From Artemia franciscana (lineage: Eukaryota > Arthropoda > Branchiopoda > Anostraca > Artemiidae), in NCBI RefSeq assembly GCF_032884065.1, contig NC_088866.1, positions 54,444,068 through 54,508,067 of the forward strand: 64,000 nt of DNA. Reading direction: 5' to 3'. The position numbers and the translations under genes were made by a program. The first letter of the stretch is position 1. Each line of letters begins with the position of its first letter. Below the pieces are notes generated by a model. It was not told the DNA's origin. It saw only the letters and a program-made list of their open reading frames with translations, and did no database searches. Below are positions 22,866-34,985 of this stretch, piece by piece.

Positions 22866-24318
22866 TCTATATATATAAAAATAAGTTGTCTGTCTGTGGA
22901 TCTGTGGATCAGGTGACGTCATGTTTCTGTGTCGGCTGACGTCATGAAATTAGTTGTCGTCATTTTTGCTTTGACGATGCTTAGTATATTGTAAAACACA
23001 TTAATTTGGTTAATAATATACCATTTAAAACACCAAAATGAACATTCTGGAGTAGTCACTCGATGAGAGAGGGTGTCAATACGGAGAATGAAGGTCCCAG
23101 GTTCAAATCCTGGTTAGGCTAAAAAAGGTAAAAAACTAAAAACTAAAAAAAAAAACTGAAAAAACTAAAAAAAGGCAAAAACTACAAAAAAAACTAAAAA
23201 CTAATAAAAAAATAAAAAAGCTAAAAAACTAAAAAAACTAAAAAAACTAAAAAACTAAAACTAAAAAAAAACCTAAACTAAAAACTAAAAAAAAAACTTA
23301 AAAAAAGGAAAAACTGAAAAATAGAAGAGAAAAAGAAAACTAATAAAATTAATAAAAATAAAAAAAAATAAAAAAGATAAAACTAAAAAAGTAAAAAGAA
23401 AAAACGAAAAAAAACTGAAAAAGCTAAAAAAAAAGGTAAAAACCAATAAAAAACTAAAAAGAAAAAAAGGAAAAAAACTAAAAAAAATTTTCATCTAAAA
23501 ACTAAAAAAAACTAAAAAAGGTAAAAACTAAAAGAACTAAAAAAGAAAAAAAAAACTAAAAAAGGAAAGAAACTGAAAAATAAAGGAGAAAAAGAAAACT
23601 AAAAAAATATAAATAAAAATAAAAAAAACTAAAAAGATAAAAACTTCAAAAAAAACTAAAAAGAAAAAATAAAAAAACTAAAAAACCTAAAAAAGGTCAA
23701 AACCAATAAAAAAAAACTAAAAGGAAAAAAAGGGAAAAAATTAAAAATTTATTTCATCACATACCAATTCAAAAACGAATGTATACCGGGATGACGAACG
23801 GGACACAGGGAATATAAATGACGACCGGGACGCAGGGAACAACTACAACGGTGACGCCGGGGGCACAGGGGGGACATAAATGACGACGGGGACACAGGCA
23901 ATGTTCGATTAGCAATCACCATCAACAAAGCTCAAGGGGCAACAAAGCTCACCATCAAACAAAGACGAACGGGACGCTCAAAGAGAAATTACAGACTGGA
24001 ACACTGGGACACAAATGACGACCGGATACAAATGACGACCGGGACACAGGGAATGTTCAAGTAGCAATCACCATCGACAAAGCTCAAGGGCAATCATTAG
24101 AATCATGAGGTATAGGATCTGAATATGGATTGTTTTTCCATGGACAATTATATGTTGCATGTTCAAGAGTCGGTAAACCTGACAATCTAAATAAATGACG
24201 ACACTCAAAGAGAAAGCGACCGGGACAAAAGGAATGTTCGATTAGCAATCAACAAAGCACCGGGACACAGGGAGTATAAATGACGACCAGGACATAAGTA
24301 AAAAAAAAACTAAAAATA
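22866..24318 (+). mobile_element. Helitron (+), copy A of a near-identical pair
   Basis: The 5' end is at 22866. TGACGTCA palindromes lie at 22914-22921 and 22937-22944. A tRNA-like T arm with B box (CCAGGTTCAAATCCTGG) is at about 23101-23117, followed by A-rich repeat (23125-23740), minisatellite (23780-24060) and helicase C-terminus (24070-24190). The 3' hairpins are absent. It closely matches 25897-27345. Confidence 0.8.
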
Positions 24319-25200
24319 AGATTCTAATGATTGCCCTTGAGCTTTGGTGATGGTGATTGCTAACCGAACACTCCCTATGTCCCCGTCGTCATTTATATAT
24401 CCCCCTGTGCCCCCCGGCGTCCCCGTTGTAGTTGTGTCCCTGTGTCCCGGTCGTCATTTATATTCTTTTTAGTTTTTTTTTTTTTTGGTTTTTACTTTTT
24501 TTTTAGTTTTTTTCTTTTTTCTTCCCTGTGTCCCGGTCGTCATTTGTGTCCCGGTGTCCCAGTCTGTAATCTCGCTTTGAATGTCTCGGTCGTCATTTAT
24601 ATTCCCTGTGTCCCGGTGTCCCGGTCTGTATATACATTAGTTTTTGAATTGGTCTTTTTTTTAGTTTTTAGTTTTTTACCTTTTTTTTTGTTTTTTTTAA
24701 TTATACCTCATGATTCTAATGATTGCCCTTGAGCTTTGATGGTGATTGCTAATCGAACATTCCCTGTGCCCCTGTCGTAATTTAGATATCCCCCTGAATG
24801 GGGGTTCCTTTTTTTCCTTTTTTTCTTTTTTTTCTTTTTTAGTTTTTTTTTTAATTTTTTTATTAGTTTTTAGTTTTTTCTTCTTTTTAGTTTTTTTTTT
24901 GTAGTTTACCTTGTTTTACCTTGTTTTAGTTTTTTTAGTTTTTTTAGTTTTTTCTTTTTATTTTTTTTTGTAGTTTCTCAGACCTAGAACCTGGAACATA
25001 ACGCGTTACCAACTCAGCTACTCGGGTTTGAATACATTCGTTTTTGAATTGGTTTATGAAATAATTTTTTTGTTTTTAGTTTTTCTTTCTTTTTTTTAGT
25101 TTTTTTTGTGTAGTTTTTACCTTTTTTAGTTTTTTTTCTTCTTTTGTATTCAGGGTTGAACCTTTCAGATCTACAACCTGAAACATAACGCTCTACCAAT
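24319..25200 (-). mobile_element. Mosaic of Helitron fragments (-)
   Basis: Orientation switches here: helicase end (24320-24370), minisatellite (24380-24630), T-rich repeat, and two tRNA-like partial copies (about 24975-25025 and 25148-25196). There are no clear termini. Confidence 0.6.
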
Positions 25201-25727
25201 ATTAATTACGCGCCATTGTAGTTGTGTCCTTGTGTCTTTTAGTTTATAATATTTAGTTTACCTATTGTTGCTAAAGGGAGGGATATATTAACAGGATAAG
25301 CTTGTTTTGGTTTTACTTGGTTGTTTTACATTTGCTGTTTTTTTTTCATAGACATGTATTTTGGGGGTGATACCTGACGCGGGGATGCCATGGATATTCT
25401 GTGGTAGCCACAACACTGTGCTGGGTAGAGAATTTAGAGTGGCGAAACCCTATATAGGCCAGTGTATTCTCCTGATGAGCCCTTATGTTGGGTGTTGCCT
25501 CTGAATTATTTGTCTATATTATTTTTTCTATGGTTTGGTAAATGACGACTTATACTTATTGACGACATGACTGCCTGTCCATGGATTATTCTTTATGGTT
25601 GATTGTGTGTGGCTATGCTGTTTGACCTATGTGATTGTATGGATGAGTAGGGTTAAGGCCTCATTCAAGTGCTGGTCTATATTAATCACTAATTTAGGAA
25701 AACAGTCTTCCTTTTCTCCTTCTGTCT

Positions 25728-25780
<53 letters not shown>

Positions 25781-25815
25781 TGTTTGTGCTGTAGCATTGG
25801 TGATTTCTCTTTTCA

Positions 25816-25891
<76 letters not shown>

Positions 25892-25896
25892 ATCTA
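25201..25896. other. Unrecognised sequence ending in poly(T) and (TA)n
   Basis: A 40-bp trace of the Helitron 3' region starts it. Then about 480 bp of relatively GC-rich, unidentified sequence runs into a 50-bp poly(T) (25730-25779) and a TA tract (25819-25889). The poly(T) suits the A tail of a minus-strand retroposed transcript, but the body would then lie to its right, where I see only Helitron. Confidence 0.5.
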
Positions 25897-27660
25897 TCTA
25901 TATATATAAAAATAAGTTGTCTGTCTGTGGATCTGTGGATCAGGTGACGTCAGGTTTCTGTGTCGGCTGACGTCATGAAATTAGTTGTCGTCATTTTTGC
26001 TTTGACGATGCTTAGTATATTGTAAAACACATTAATTTGGTTAATAATATACCATTTAAAACACCAAAATGAACATTCTGGAGTAGTCACTCGATGAGAG
26101 AGGGTGTCAGAATGGAGAATGAAGGTCCCAGGTTCAAATCCTGGTTAGGCTAAAAAAGGTAAGAAACTAAAAACTAAAAAAAAAACTGAAAAAACAAAAA
26201 AAAAGGCAAAAACTACAAAAAAAAAACTAAAAACTAATAAAAAAAATAAAAAAGCTAAAAAACTAAAAAAACTAAAAAACTAAAAAACTAAAAACTAAAA
26301 AAAAACCTAAACTAAAAACTAAAAAAAAACTTAAAAAAAGGAAAAAACTGAAAAATAGAAGAGAAAAAGAAAACTAATAAAATTAATAAAAATAAAAAAA
26401 ATAAAAAAGATAAAAACTAAAAAAGTAAAAAGAAAAAACGAAAAAAACTGAAAAAGCTAAAAAAAAAGGTAAAAACCAATAAAAAACTAAAAAGAAAAAA
26501 AGGAAAAAAACTAAAAAAAACTTTCATCTAAAAAACTAAAAAAAACTAAAAAAGGTAAAAACTAAAAGAACTAAAAAAGAAGAAAAAACTAAAAAAAGGA
26601 AAAAACTGAAAAATAAAGGAGAAAAAGAAAACTAAAAAAAAATATAAATAAAAATAAAAAAAACTAAAAAGATAAAAACTTCAAAAAAAACTAAAAAGAA
26701 AAAATAAAAAAACTAAAAAACCTAAAAAAGGTCAAAACCAATAAAAAAAAAACTAAAAGGAAAAAAAGGGAAAAAATTAAAAATTTATTTCATCATATAC
26801 CAATTCAAAAACGAATGTATACCGGGATGACGAACGGGACACAGGGAATATAAATGACGACCGGGACGCAGGGAACAACTACAACGGTGACGCCGGGGGC
26901 ACAGGGGGGACATAAATGACGACGGGGACACAGGCAATGTTCGATTAGCAATCACCATCAACATAGCTCAAGGGGCAACAAAGCTCACCATCAAACAAAG
27001 ACGAACGGGACGCTCAAAGAGAAATTACAGACTGGAACACTGGGACACAAATGACGACCGGGATACTGGGAATATAAATGACGACCGGGACACAGGGAAT
27101 GTTCAATTAGCAATCACCATCAACAAAGCTCAAGGGCAATCATTAGAATCATGAGGTATAGATCTGAATATGGATTGTTTTTCCCATGGACAATTATATG
27201 TTGCATGTTCAAGAGTCGGTAAACCTGACAATCTAAATAAATGCGACACTCAAAGAGAAAGCGACCGGGACAAAAGGAATGTTCGATTAGCAATCAACAA
27301 AGCACCGGGACACAGGGAGTATAAATGACGACCAGGACATAAGTAAAAAAAAACTAAAAAAACTAAAAAAAAAGGTAAAAACTACAAAAAAACTAAAAAG
27401 AAAAAAATATATAAAATACGATGGATATATAAATGACGATGGCGACTCAGGGAATGGTCGATTAGCAATCACCATCAACAAAGCTCAAGGGCAATCATTA
27501 GAATCATGAGGTATAGATCTGAATACGGATTGTTTTCCCATGGACCATTATATGTTGCATGTTCAAGAGTCGGTAAACCTGACAATCTATTTATATGCAC
27601 AGACAATGGGACAGCAAAGAATGTTGTATATTCGCAAGTTTTACGTAGTTAAAAACATAT
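25897..27660 (+). mobile_element. Helitron (+), copy B of a near-identical pair
   Basis: Starts at 25897 and repeats copy A: TGACGTCA at 25945-25952 and 25968-25975, tRNA-like T arm near 26131-26147, A-rich block (26155-26780), minisatellite (26820-27100), and helicase C-terminal pieces (27100-27235 and 27455-27650). It stops at the helicase TAG plus a few bases; where its own 3' hairpins should be, the CTAG end of a minus-strand copy begins (27672). Confidence 0.8.
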
Positions 27661-27671
27661 ACATATATATA

Positions 27672-28629
<958 letters not shown>

Positions 28630-28951
28630 TCTATATATATAAAAATAAGTTGTCTGTCTGCGTAACGATGACTCTGGTCAAACATTTTCAGATCAATTGC
28701 TGGCAATTGGAAACGGAAAGCTCCCAGTAGTGGGAAAGCCAAGAATGTTGTATATTCGCAATATTTACGTAGTTTGAAACACATATATAAATCTATCTAT
28801 ATTCACAGGTGGGACACAGGGACACAACTACAATGGCGCGTAACTAATATGGCGCGTAACGACTTACGCGCGCGGGGGGGCTTGGGGGTGGGCGCGAAGC
28901 GCCCCACCAACTAGGTGTTGGGGTGGCGCGAAGCGCCACCCCAACAGCTAG
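28630..28951 (+). mobile_element. Complete 322-bp mini-Helitron (+)
   Basis: Starts TCTATATATATAAAAATAA (28630) and ends with a 13-bp-stem hairpin, then CAGCTAG (CTAG 28948-28951). The middle joins a mid-helicase piece (around DDSGQTFSDQ) directly to the last helicase codons, so it arose by an internal deletion. The 3' block has three hairpins: GCGCGTAA/TTACGCGC, a GCGC-GAA-GCGC hairpin, and GTTGGGGTGGCGC-GAA with its complement. It codes for nothing. Confidence 0.9.
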
Positions 28952-28967
28952 TATATATATATATATA

Positions 28968-29291
28968 CTAGCTGTTGGGGTGGCGCTTCGCGCCACTCCA
29001 ACACCTAGTTGGTGGGGCGCTTCGCGCCCCCCAAGCCCCCCCGCGCGCGTAAGTCGTTACGCGCCATATTAGTTACGCGCCATTGTAGTTGTGTCCCTGT
29101 GTCCCACCTGTGAATATAGATAGATTTATATATGTGTTTCAAACTACATAAAAATTGCGAATATACAACATTCTTGGCTTTCCCATTGTCTGTCCATATA
29201 CAAAGCCGTACGTACTAATAATGACGTCATATGCAAACGCTCTTTTTACAAACAAACAAACATACATACACACAACTCGTTTTTATATAGA
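28968..29291 (-). mobile_element. Complete 324-bp mini-Helitron (-)
   Basis: CTAG at 28968-28971 faces the CTAG of the previous element across 16 bp of TA. It carries the same three-hairpin 3' block, a short helicase C-terminal trace and a variant 5' end (reverse complement TCTATATAAAAACGAG) at 29291. Its right end abuts the larger helicase fragment just past the stop of that frame. Confidence 0.85.
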
Positions 29292-29318
29292 TAGATAGAT
29301 AGATAGATACAATACAAA

Positions 29319-30266
29319 TTAACTGCGTAAAACTTGCGCTGTCAAAACATTCTTCGCTGTCCAATTGTCGCTGCATATAAGTAAATTGTCAGGTTTACCG
29401 ACCCTCGAACATGCAACGTACAATTGTCCATGGGAAAAACAATCAGTATTGAGATCTATACCACATTTTTCTAATGATTGACCTTGAGCTTTGTTAATGG
29501 TGATTGCAAATGCTAATCGAATTGGGAATTGCAATCTTTTAAATTGAAAAGGCAGATCCGTTGGAATCATGGGAATGCGAGGAATAAGAACAGTCTCACC
29601 CTCAAAAGGCCCTGTCAAGATTGTGGCCTCTTCTATTGATTTTCTATTGTTTTTTTTTTCGGCAAGTCGCGTGCCATTGCAATGCTTTGGTGGGTTGATA
29701 TTTCTTAAAAGTATTATTGGTACGCCTATTTTTAGTTGTAGCACGTGTGGTGGAAACCCTGAAAGATCCACGGAATTTAAAAATTCAGATGGATAATTAA
29801 CCGCTTCATTTGGTTCCAAAACTGTGTCGACTGACTTAAAAAGGACTGCCTGGTCTCGAATCTTGGTCAAAACAATATTGTTGATTTCGTGGACGTCTAT
29901 ATTTTTGGGTGCGAGAATCGCTCTTTCACTTAGCTATTTATTATTTTTATAATTTTTTAGAATATTCGGAAATACTTTTTCAATCAATTCATTTTTGGAC
30001 GTCACTAAATTACAGAAATCAGCAGGTAGTTGTATACGTCCTGAAATTGAGTCTACTGGGAGCTTTCCGTTTCCCATTGCCAGCGATTGATCTGAAAATG
30101 TTTGACCAGAGTCATCGTTTTGCAATCGGACACGCATATTTGTAGTTAATTTTAAGGTTTTTACGTGTGCCCATAAATTAGAATTTTTCAGGCAAGCATT
30201 CATTTCGTCTGCAGGAGTTGATCTAGGTATTATAGGTAATGTTTGCCTGAAATCTCCCGCAAGCAA
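29319..30266 (-). pseudogene. Helitron PIF1-like helicase C-terminal half, one nonsense codon
   Basis: One continuous frame of 316 codons with a single TAG at 29934-29936, where related helicases have a Trp in a NYKNxxWLSERAI-like context. Motifs from N to C: LAGDFRQTLPIIP (Walker B region), the NMRVRLQN segment, then IGVPIILLRNINPPK, the [14 protein letters not shown] motif and [14 protein letters not shown] (motif VI), ending at VLRS. The P-loop half is missing: the frame is cut at about 30273 where the 3' hairpin block of another Helitron begins. The 183 codons downstream of the TAG are intact. It is the best preserved helicase here. Confidence 0.9.
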
Positions 30267-30273
30267 TATTAAT

Positions 30274-31369
30274 GGTGGCTTCGCGCCACCCCAACACCTA
30301 GTTGGTGGGGCGCTTCGCGCCCCCCAAGCCCCCCCGCGCGCGTAAGTCGTTACGCGCCATATTAGTTACGCGCCATTGTCGTTGTGTCCCTGTGTCCCAC
30401 CTGTGAATAGAAATAGATTTAAATATATGTTTTTAACTACGTAAAACATGCGAATATACAACATTCTTCGCTGTCCCATTGTCTGTGCATATAAATAGAT
30501 TGTCAGGTTTACTGACTCTTGAACATGCAACATATAATTGTCCATGGGAAAAACAATCCGTATTCAGATCTATACCTCATTATTCTAATGATGTGTCCCT
30601 GTGTCCCGGTCGTCATTTATATTCCCTGTGTCCCGGTCGTCATTTGTGTCCCGGTGTCCCAGTTTGTAATTTCTCTTTGAGTGTCCCGGTCGTCGTTTAT
30701 ATTCCCTGTGTCCCGGTGTCCCGGTCGTCATTTGTGTCCCGGTCTGTAATTTCTATTCGAACAATCCCTGTGTCCCGGTCGTCATTTATATATCCCGCCT
30801 GTGCCCCCGGTGTCCCCGTTGTAGTTGTGTCCCTGTGTCCCGGTCGTCATTTATATTCCCTGTGTCCCGGTCGTGATTTGTGTCCGGGTGTCCCAGTCTG
30901 TAATTTCTCTTTGAAGTTCCCGGTCGTAACTTATATTCCCTCTGTCTCGGTCGTCATTTGTGTCCCGGTCTGTAATTTCTCTTTGAGTTTTTTTTCTTTT
31001 TAGTTTTTTTTTAGTTTTTTACCTTTTTTCTTTTTTCAGTTTTCTTTTTCTTCTTTATTTTTCAGCGTCACTATGAAGTACATATCGACGAACCTTTGTT
31101 TTTTTAACTTAAATCTGGTAGGCATTGATGACCTTATCCAAGTCAAAATCCCAAACCCAATCATCATCGCTATCATTTTCAGTTTTGATATGTTTTGACT
31201 CTCGCTGTCCAGGTGGATTTTCATCTAACTGCGCGGTTTTGCGTTCAAATACCGTTAATGACGTCACCGTCAAAGCAAAAATGACGACAACTAATTTCAT
31301 GACGTCAGCCGACACAGAAACATGACGTCACCTGATCCGCAGACAGACAGACAGACAACTTATTTATAT

Positions 31370-31385
<16 letters not shown>
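30274..31385 (-). mobile_element. Non-autonomous Helitron (-) cutting the helicase
   Basis: The 3' hairpin block (clipped at its very end, 30274-30400) is followed by the helicase C-terminus (30425-30590), several minisatellite units (30600-30985), a Rep N-terminal trace (about 31100-31320, with LDENPPGQRES and DDDWVWDFDLDKV), three TGACGTCA sites (31250-31335) and a 5' end in TA at about 31380. The same composition occurs at 41245-42384. Confidence 0.8.
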
Positions 31386-31403
<18 letters not shown>

Positions 31404-31894
31404 CCTCCTTTATTTTTCAGTTTTTTTCCTTTTTTTAGTTTTTTTTTGTTTTTCAGTTTTTTGTTTTTTATTATGTTGCATGTTCAAGAGTCAATAAACC
31501 TGACTTTTTTCCTTTTTTTAGTTTTTTTGTTTTTTAGTTTTTAGTTTTTTTTTATGTTGCATGTTCAAGAGTCGGTAAACCTGACAATCTATTTATATGT
31601 CCCCCAACGGTAGTTTTTATATATATAGATAGATTCGGTCGTTATTTGTGTCCCGGTGTCCCTGTCTGTAATTTCTCTTTGAGTGTCCCGGTCGTCATTT
31701 ATATTCCCTGTTTTCTGGTGTCCTGGTCGTCATTTGTGTCCCGGTGTTCCGGTCTGTAATTTCATCAGTTGACAAACATGACGTCGTCATAACAAACATG
31801 ACGACAACTAACTTCATGACGACATACAGCTCAATCCTAATGACGTCAGTCGACAGACAGACAAACAACTTATTTTTATATATATAATAATAGA

Positions 31895-31959
<65 letters not shown>

Positions 31960-32648
31960 TAAATATATATATTTTTAACTACGTAAAACATGCGAATATA
32001 CAACATTCTTCGCTGTCCCATTGTCTGTGCATATAAATAGATTGTCAGGTTTACTGACTCTTGAACATGCAACATATAATTGTCCATGGGAAAAACAATC
32101 CGTATTTAGACCTATACTTCATTATTCGAATGATGTGTCCCTGTGTCCCGGTCGTCATTTATATTCCCTGTGACCCAGTCGTCATTTGTGTCCCGGTATC
32201 CCAGTTTGTAATTTCTCTTTGAGTGTCCCGATCGTTATTTATATTCCCTGTGCCAGTCGTCATTTGTGTCTCGGTCTCAAATTTCTATTCGAACAATCCC
32301 TGTGTCCCGGTTGTCATTTATATATCCCGCCTGTGCCCCTGGCGTCCCCGTTGTAGTTGTATCCCTATGTCCCGGTCGTGATTTGTGTCCGGGTGTCCCA
32401 GTCTGTAATTTCTCTTTGAGGTTCCCGATCGTCATTTATATTCCCTGTGTCCCGGTCGTCATTTGTGTCCCGGTATGTAATTTCATCAGTTGACAAACAT
32501 GACGTCAGTCAACAAACAACTTCATGACGCATACAACTCAATCCTCATAATGACGTCAGTCGATAAACATGACGTCAGTCAACACACAAACATGACGTCA
32601 CCCGACAGACCCACACACACACAGACAACGTATTTTTATATATATAGA
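31386..32648 (-). mobile_element. Helitron fragments (-) ending in a 5' terminus at 32648
   Basis: 31386-31640 holds T-rich and helicase-end scraps. A 5' end lies near 31885, followed by a TA tract (31891-31975). From 31976 comes a helicase C-terminus (to about 32130), minisatellite (32130-32470), four TGACGTCA palindromes (32500, 32551, 32570, 32593) and a clean 5' end at 32648. No 3' hairpins. Confidence 0.75.
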
Positions 32649-32772
32649 TTAGCATAAAAATTCGATTCCTTCGATGTATCTATTGATATCAACAGTCTGT
32701 ATTTTAGAGTTTTGTTTACTATTGAGCCGGTTCGCTCAATTTAATTTAATAGTTTCATTTAAAATGTATATG

Positions 32773-33100
32773 TAGAGTAATGTGCGTCACATCAACCAAG
32801 TTTTTTGGCAAATGGTAAATGGCAAAATGGTATAATAATCTTCCAAACGATCACTAATAGCCTCAGCAAAGGTAAGCATAGAGTAATGTGCGTCACATCA
32901 ACCAAGTTTTTTGGCAAATGATAAATTGCCAAATGGTTCAGTAATCTACCAAACGATCACTAATAGCCACAGCAAAGGTATATGTAGAGTAATGTGCGTC
33001 TCATCAACCAAGTTTTTTGGCAAACGGTAAATTGCAAAATGGTTCAATAATCTGCCAAACGATCACTAATAGCCGCCTCAAAGGTATACATAGAGTAACT
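32773..33100 (+). repeat. 106-bp tandem repeat, about three copies
   Basis: The string TAGAGTAATGTGCGTC starts at 32773, 32879 and 32985, and a decayed copy at 33091, giving a regular 106-bp period. Units share CATCAACCAAGTTTTTTGGC and AACGATCACTAATAGCC. Non-coding; looks like a small satellite. Confidence 0.9.
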
Positions 33101-33796
33101 TGCGTTTCTACCTTCTCCATTAAAGAGTGTCATATCTCATGTTGTGAATTTCAACTTGACTCAGAGAGTGACAACACTGTTCTTGATCTGTGACGAAACT
33201 GTTTTTCTATGTCCACTCGGAGATGATCAGCTTAGCATGAGCGAGATAAACGGTATCTATGCAGGTATATTTTTATTAAACATTTAGTATTTTGTGGTGA
33301 TTAGACTAGGTATTTGATATAATGGGTCCTGGATGGCATGCTTTCCATAATTCTCTGTTGCAGTTTCCGTAATTTTGTTACTAAAACATTATATTTTCAT
33401 CATATTTTAGCAGGCACGTACCTCAAACTAGAATTTGATTTTTTTTTTCTGAGGAAACTATGTACCAATGTTTCCCTCCTCCAAGAAGGGTAAAGGCCTG
33501 CGATGCAGAAACAACCACTCTGCAAAGTCTGGAGCCCCATGGAAATACATTTGCTATGCCTTCGATACTTGTGTTCCCCATAAAAGGCAAGAATGCGCTC
33601 TGGGCAGCCCCTCAGCATGGGGAGAACATGGTCACCATGCCAGATGGAGCTGTCATCTTAGAGTAAGTGAAAACTCCTTGATTTTACTCGTAAAGCTTAT
33701 TTATTAGGGGTAAAAACTTAAAACGAACAGAAATCACTCCGTATATGACAGGGGCTGTTCCCTCCTCAACGCCCCGCTCTTTACGCTAATCCTTTA
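33101..33796 (+). other. Unassigned stretch with a possible exon
   Basis: From about 33421 to 33662 two plus-strand frames stay open and a strong donor (TTAGA/GTAAGTG) follows, so an exon is possible, but I recognise neither translation and see no partner exon. 33360-33410 resembles a dispersed repeat seen again near 38520-38640 and 50395-50490. 33708-33790 resembles 38025-38105. Confidence 0.3.
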
Positions 33797-33906
33797 TCTT
33801 TGTCAAAGACCTCGAAGGCCTCTTTGTATTTCTTTTTCAGCATTAATGTTGTTAACACTTTTAGCCAGAACAATCACCAATTCAAAAAACTCAATAGCAC
33901 CGTTTC
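33797..33906 (-). pseudogene. Dead copy of the calmodulin-like exon 3
   Basis: The minus strand matches the 5' part of the exon at 46517-46275, including intron sequence before it. Relative to that exon there is a one-base insertion near 33836 that breaks the frame, and the acceptor AG is lost (TTTTTGTG where the live exon has TTTTTAGG). It covers the end of EF-hand 2 and the start of EF-hand 3. It is flanked by dispersed repeat sequence, so it may have been carried here by a transposable element about 12.6 kb from the source. Confidence 0.85.
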
Positions 33907-33944
33907 ACAAAAATAGTTTTTATAGTTTTAAGTGACATATAGCG

Positions 33945-34985
33945 ATCGCAAATTCTGTCGGTCTGTCTGTCGTTCTGTCCCGTTTTGTTTTACTTTAGGC
34001 CCTTCCAGGTAAGCTAGGACGATGAAATATGGCAGACGTATCATGGACTGGACCAAATTAAATTGGAAATAATTATTTTCCCGATTTGACTATCTGGGGG
34101 GAGTTGGGGCCGGTCAATTAGGAAAAAATAGAAAAAAATGAAGTATTTTTAACTTACGAACGGGTGATGGGATCTTAATGAAATTTGATGTTTGGAAGGA
34201 TATCATGTCTCAGAGCTCTTATTTTAAATCCCGACCAGATCCGGTGACATAGGGGGGAGTTGGAGGGGGGAAATCGAAAATCTTGGAAAACGCTTAGAGT
34301 GGAGGGACCGGGATGAAACTTGGTGGGAAAAAATAAGCAGAAGTCCTAGATACGTTATTTATATAACCAAAACGGATCTGCTCTGTTTGTGGGAGTCAGG
34401 GGGGGAGGGGTTAATTCTGAAAAATTAGAAAAAATGAGATATTTTTAACTTACAAAGGAGTGATCGGATCTTAATGAAATTTGAAGTTTGGAAGGATATC
34501 GTGTCTCAGAGCTCTTATTTTAAATCCCGACTGTATCCGGTGACATTGAGGGAATTGAGGGAGGGAACCTAAAATCTTTGAAAACGCTTAGAGTGGAGGG
34601 ATCGAGATGAAACATGGTGGGACAAATAAGCACAAGCCCTAGATACGTGATTAATATAACCGGAACGGATCCGCTCTCTTTGTGGGAGTTGGGGGGGGGT
34701 TAGCTCTAAAAAATTAGAAAAATGAGGTATTTTTAACTTACGAAAGTGAGATCGTATCTTAATGAAATTTCATATTCAGAAGGACCTCGAAATCCAGATC
34801 TTTCATTTTAAATCCCGACCGGATCGAGTGTAATTAGGGGGGGGGGACCGAGAATCTTAGAAAACGCTTAAAGCGGAGAGATCAGGATGAAATTTGGTGG
34901 AAAGAATAAGCGCAAGTCCAAGATAGGTGACTGACATAACCGGACCGGATACGCCCTCTTTGGTGGAGTTGGGGGGTACATTACA
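33945..34985 (+). repeat. Tandem repeat of about 290 bp, three units
   Basis: The string ATTTTTAACTTAC recurs at 34145, 34441 and 34729 (periods 296 and 288). Each unit also has ATCTTAATGAAATTT, a TTTTAAATCCCGAC segment and a G-rich run. A leader with GTCTGTCTGTCGTTCTGTC precedes the array. No gene. Confidence 0.85.

Noticed and set aside
23060-23120. Functional tRNA gene
   Set aside because: Only the T arm is well formed; no matching 5' acceptor strand is found, and the near-identical copy at about 26095-26150 sits in another Helitron.
30600-30985. Repeat-spacer look suggesting a CRISPR array
   Set aside because: Repeats vary in length and sequence, the spacers are themselves repeats, and the context is a eukaryotic transposon.
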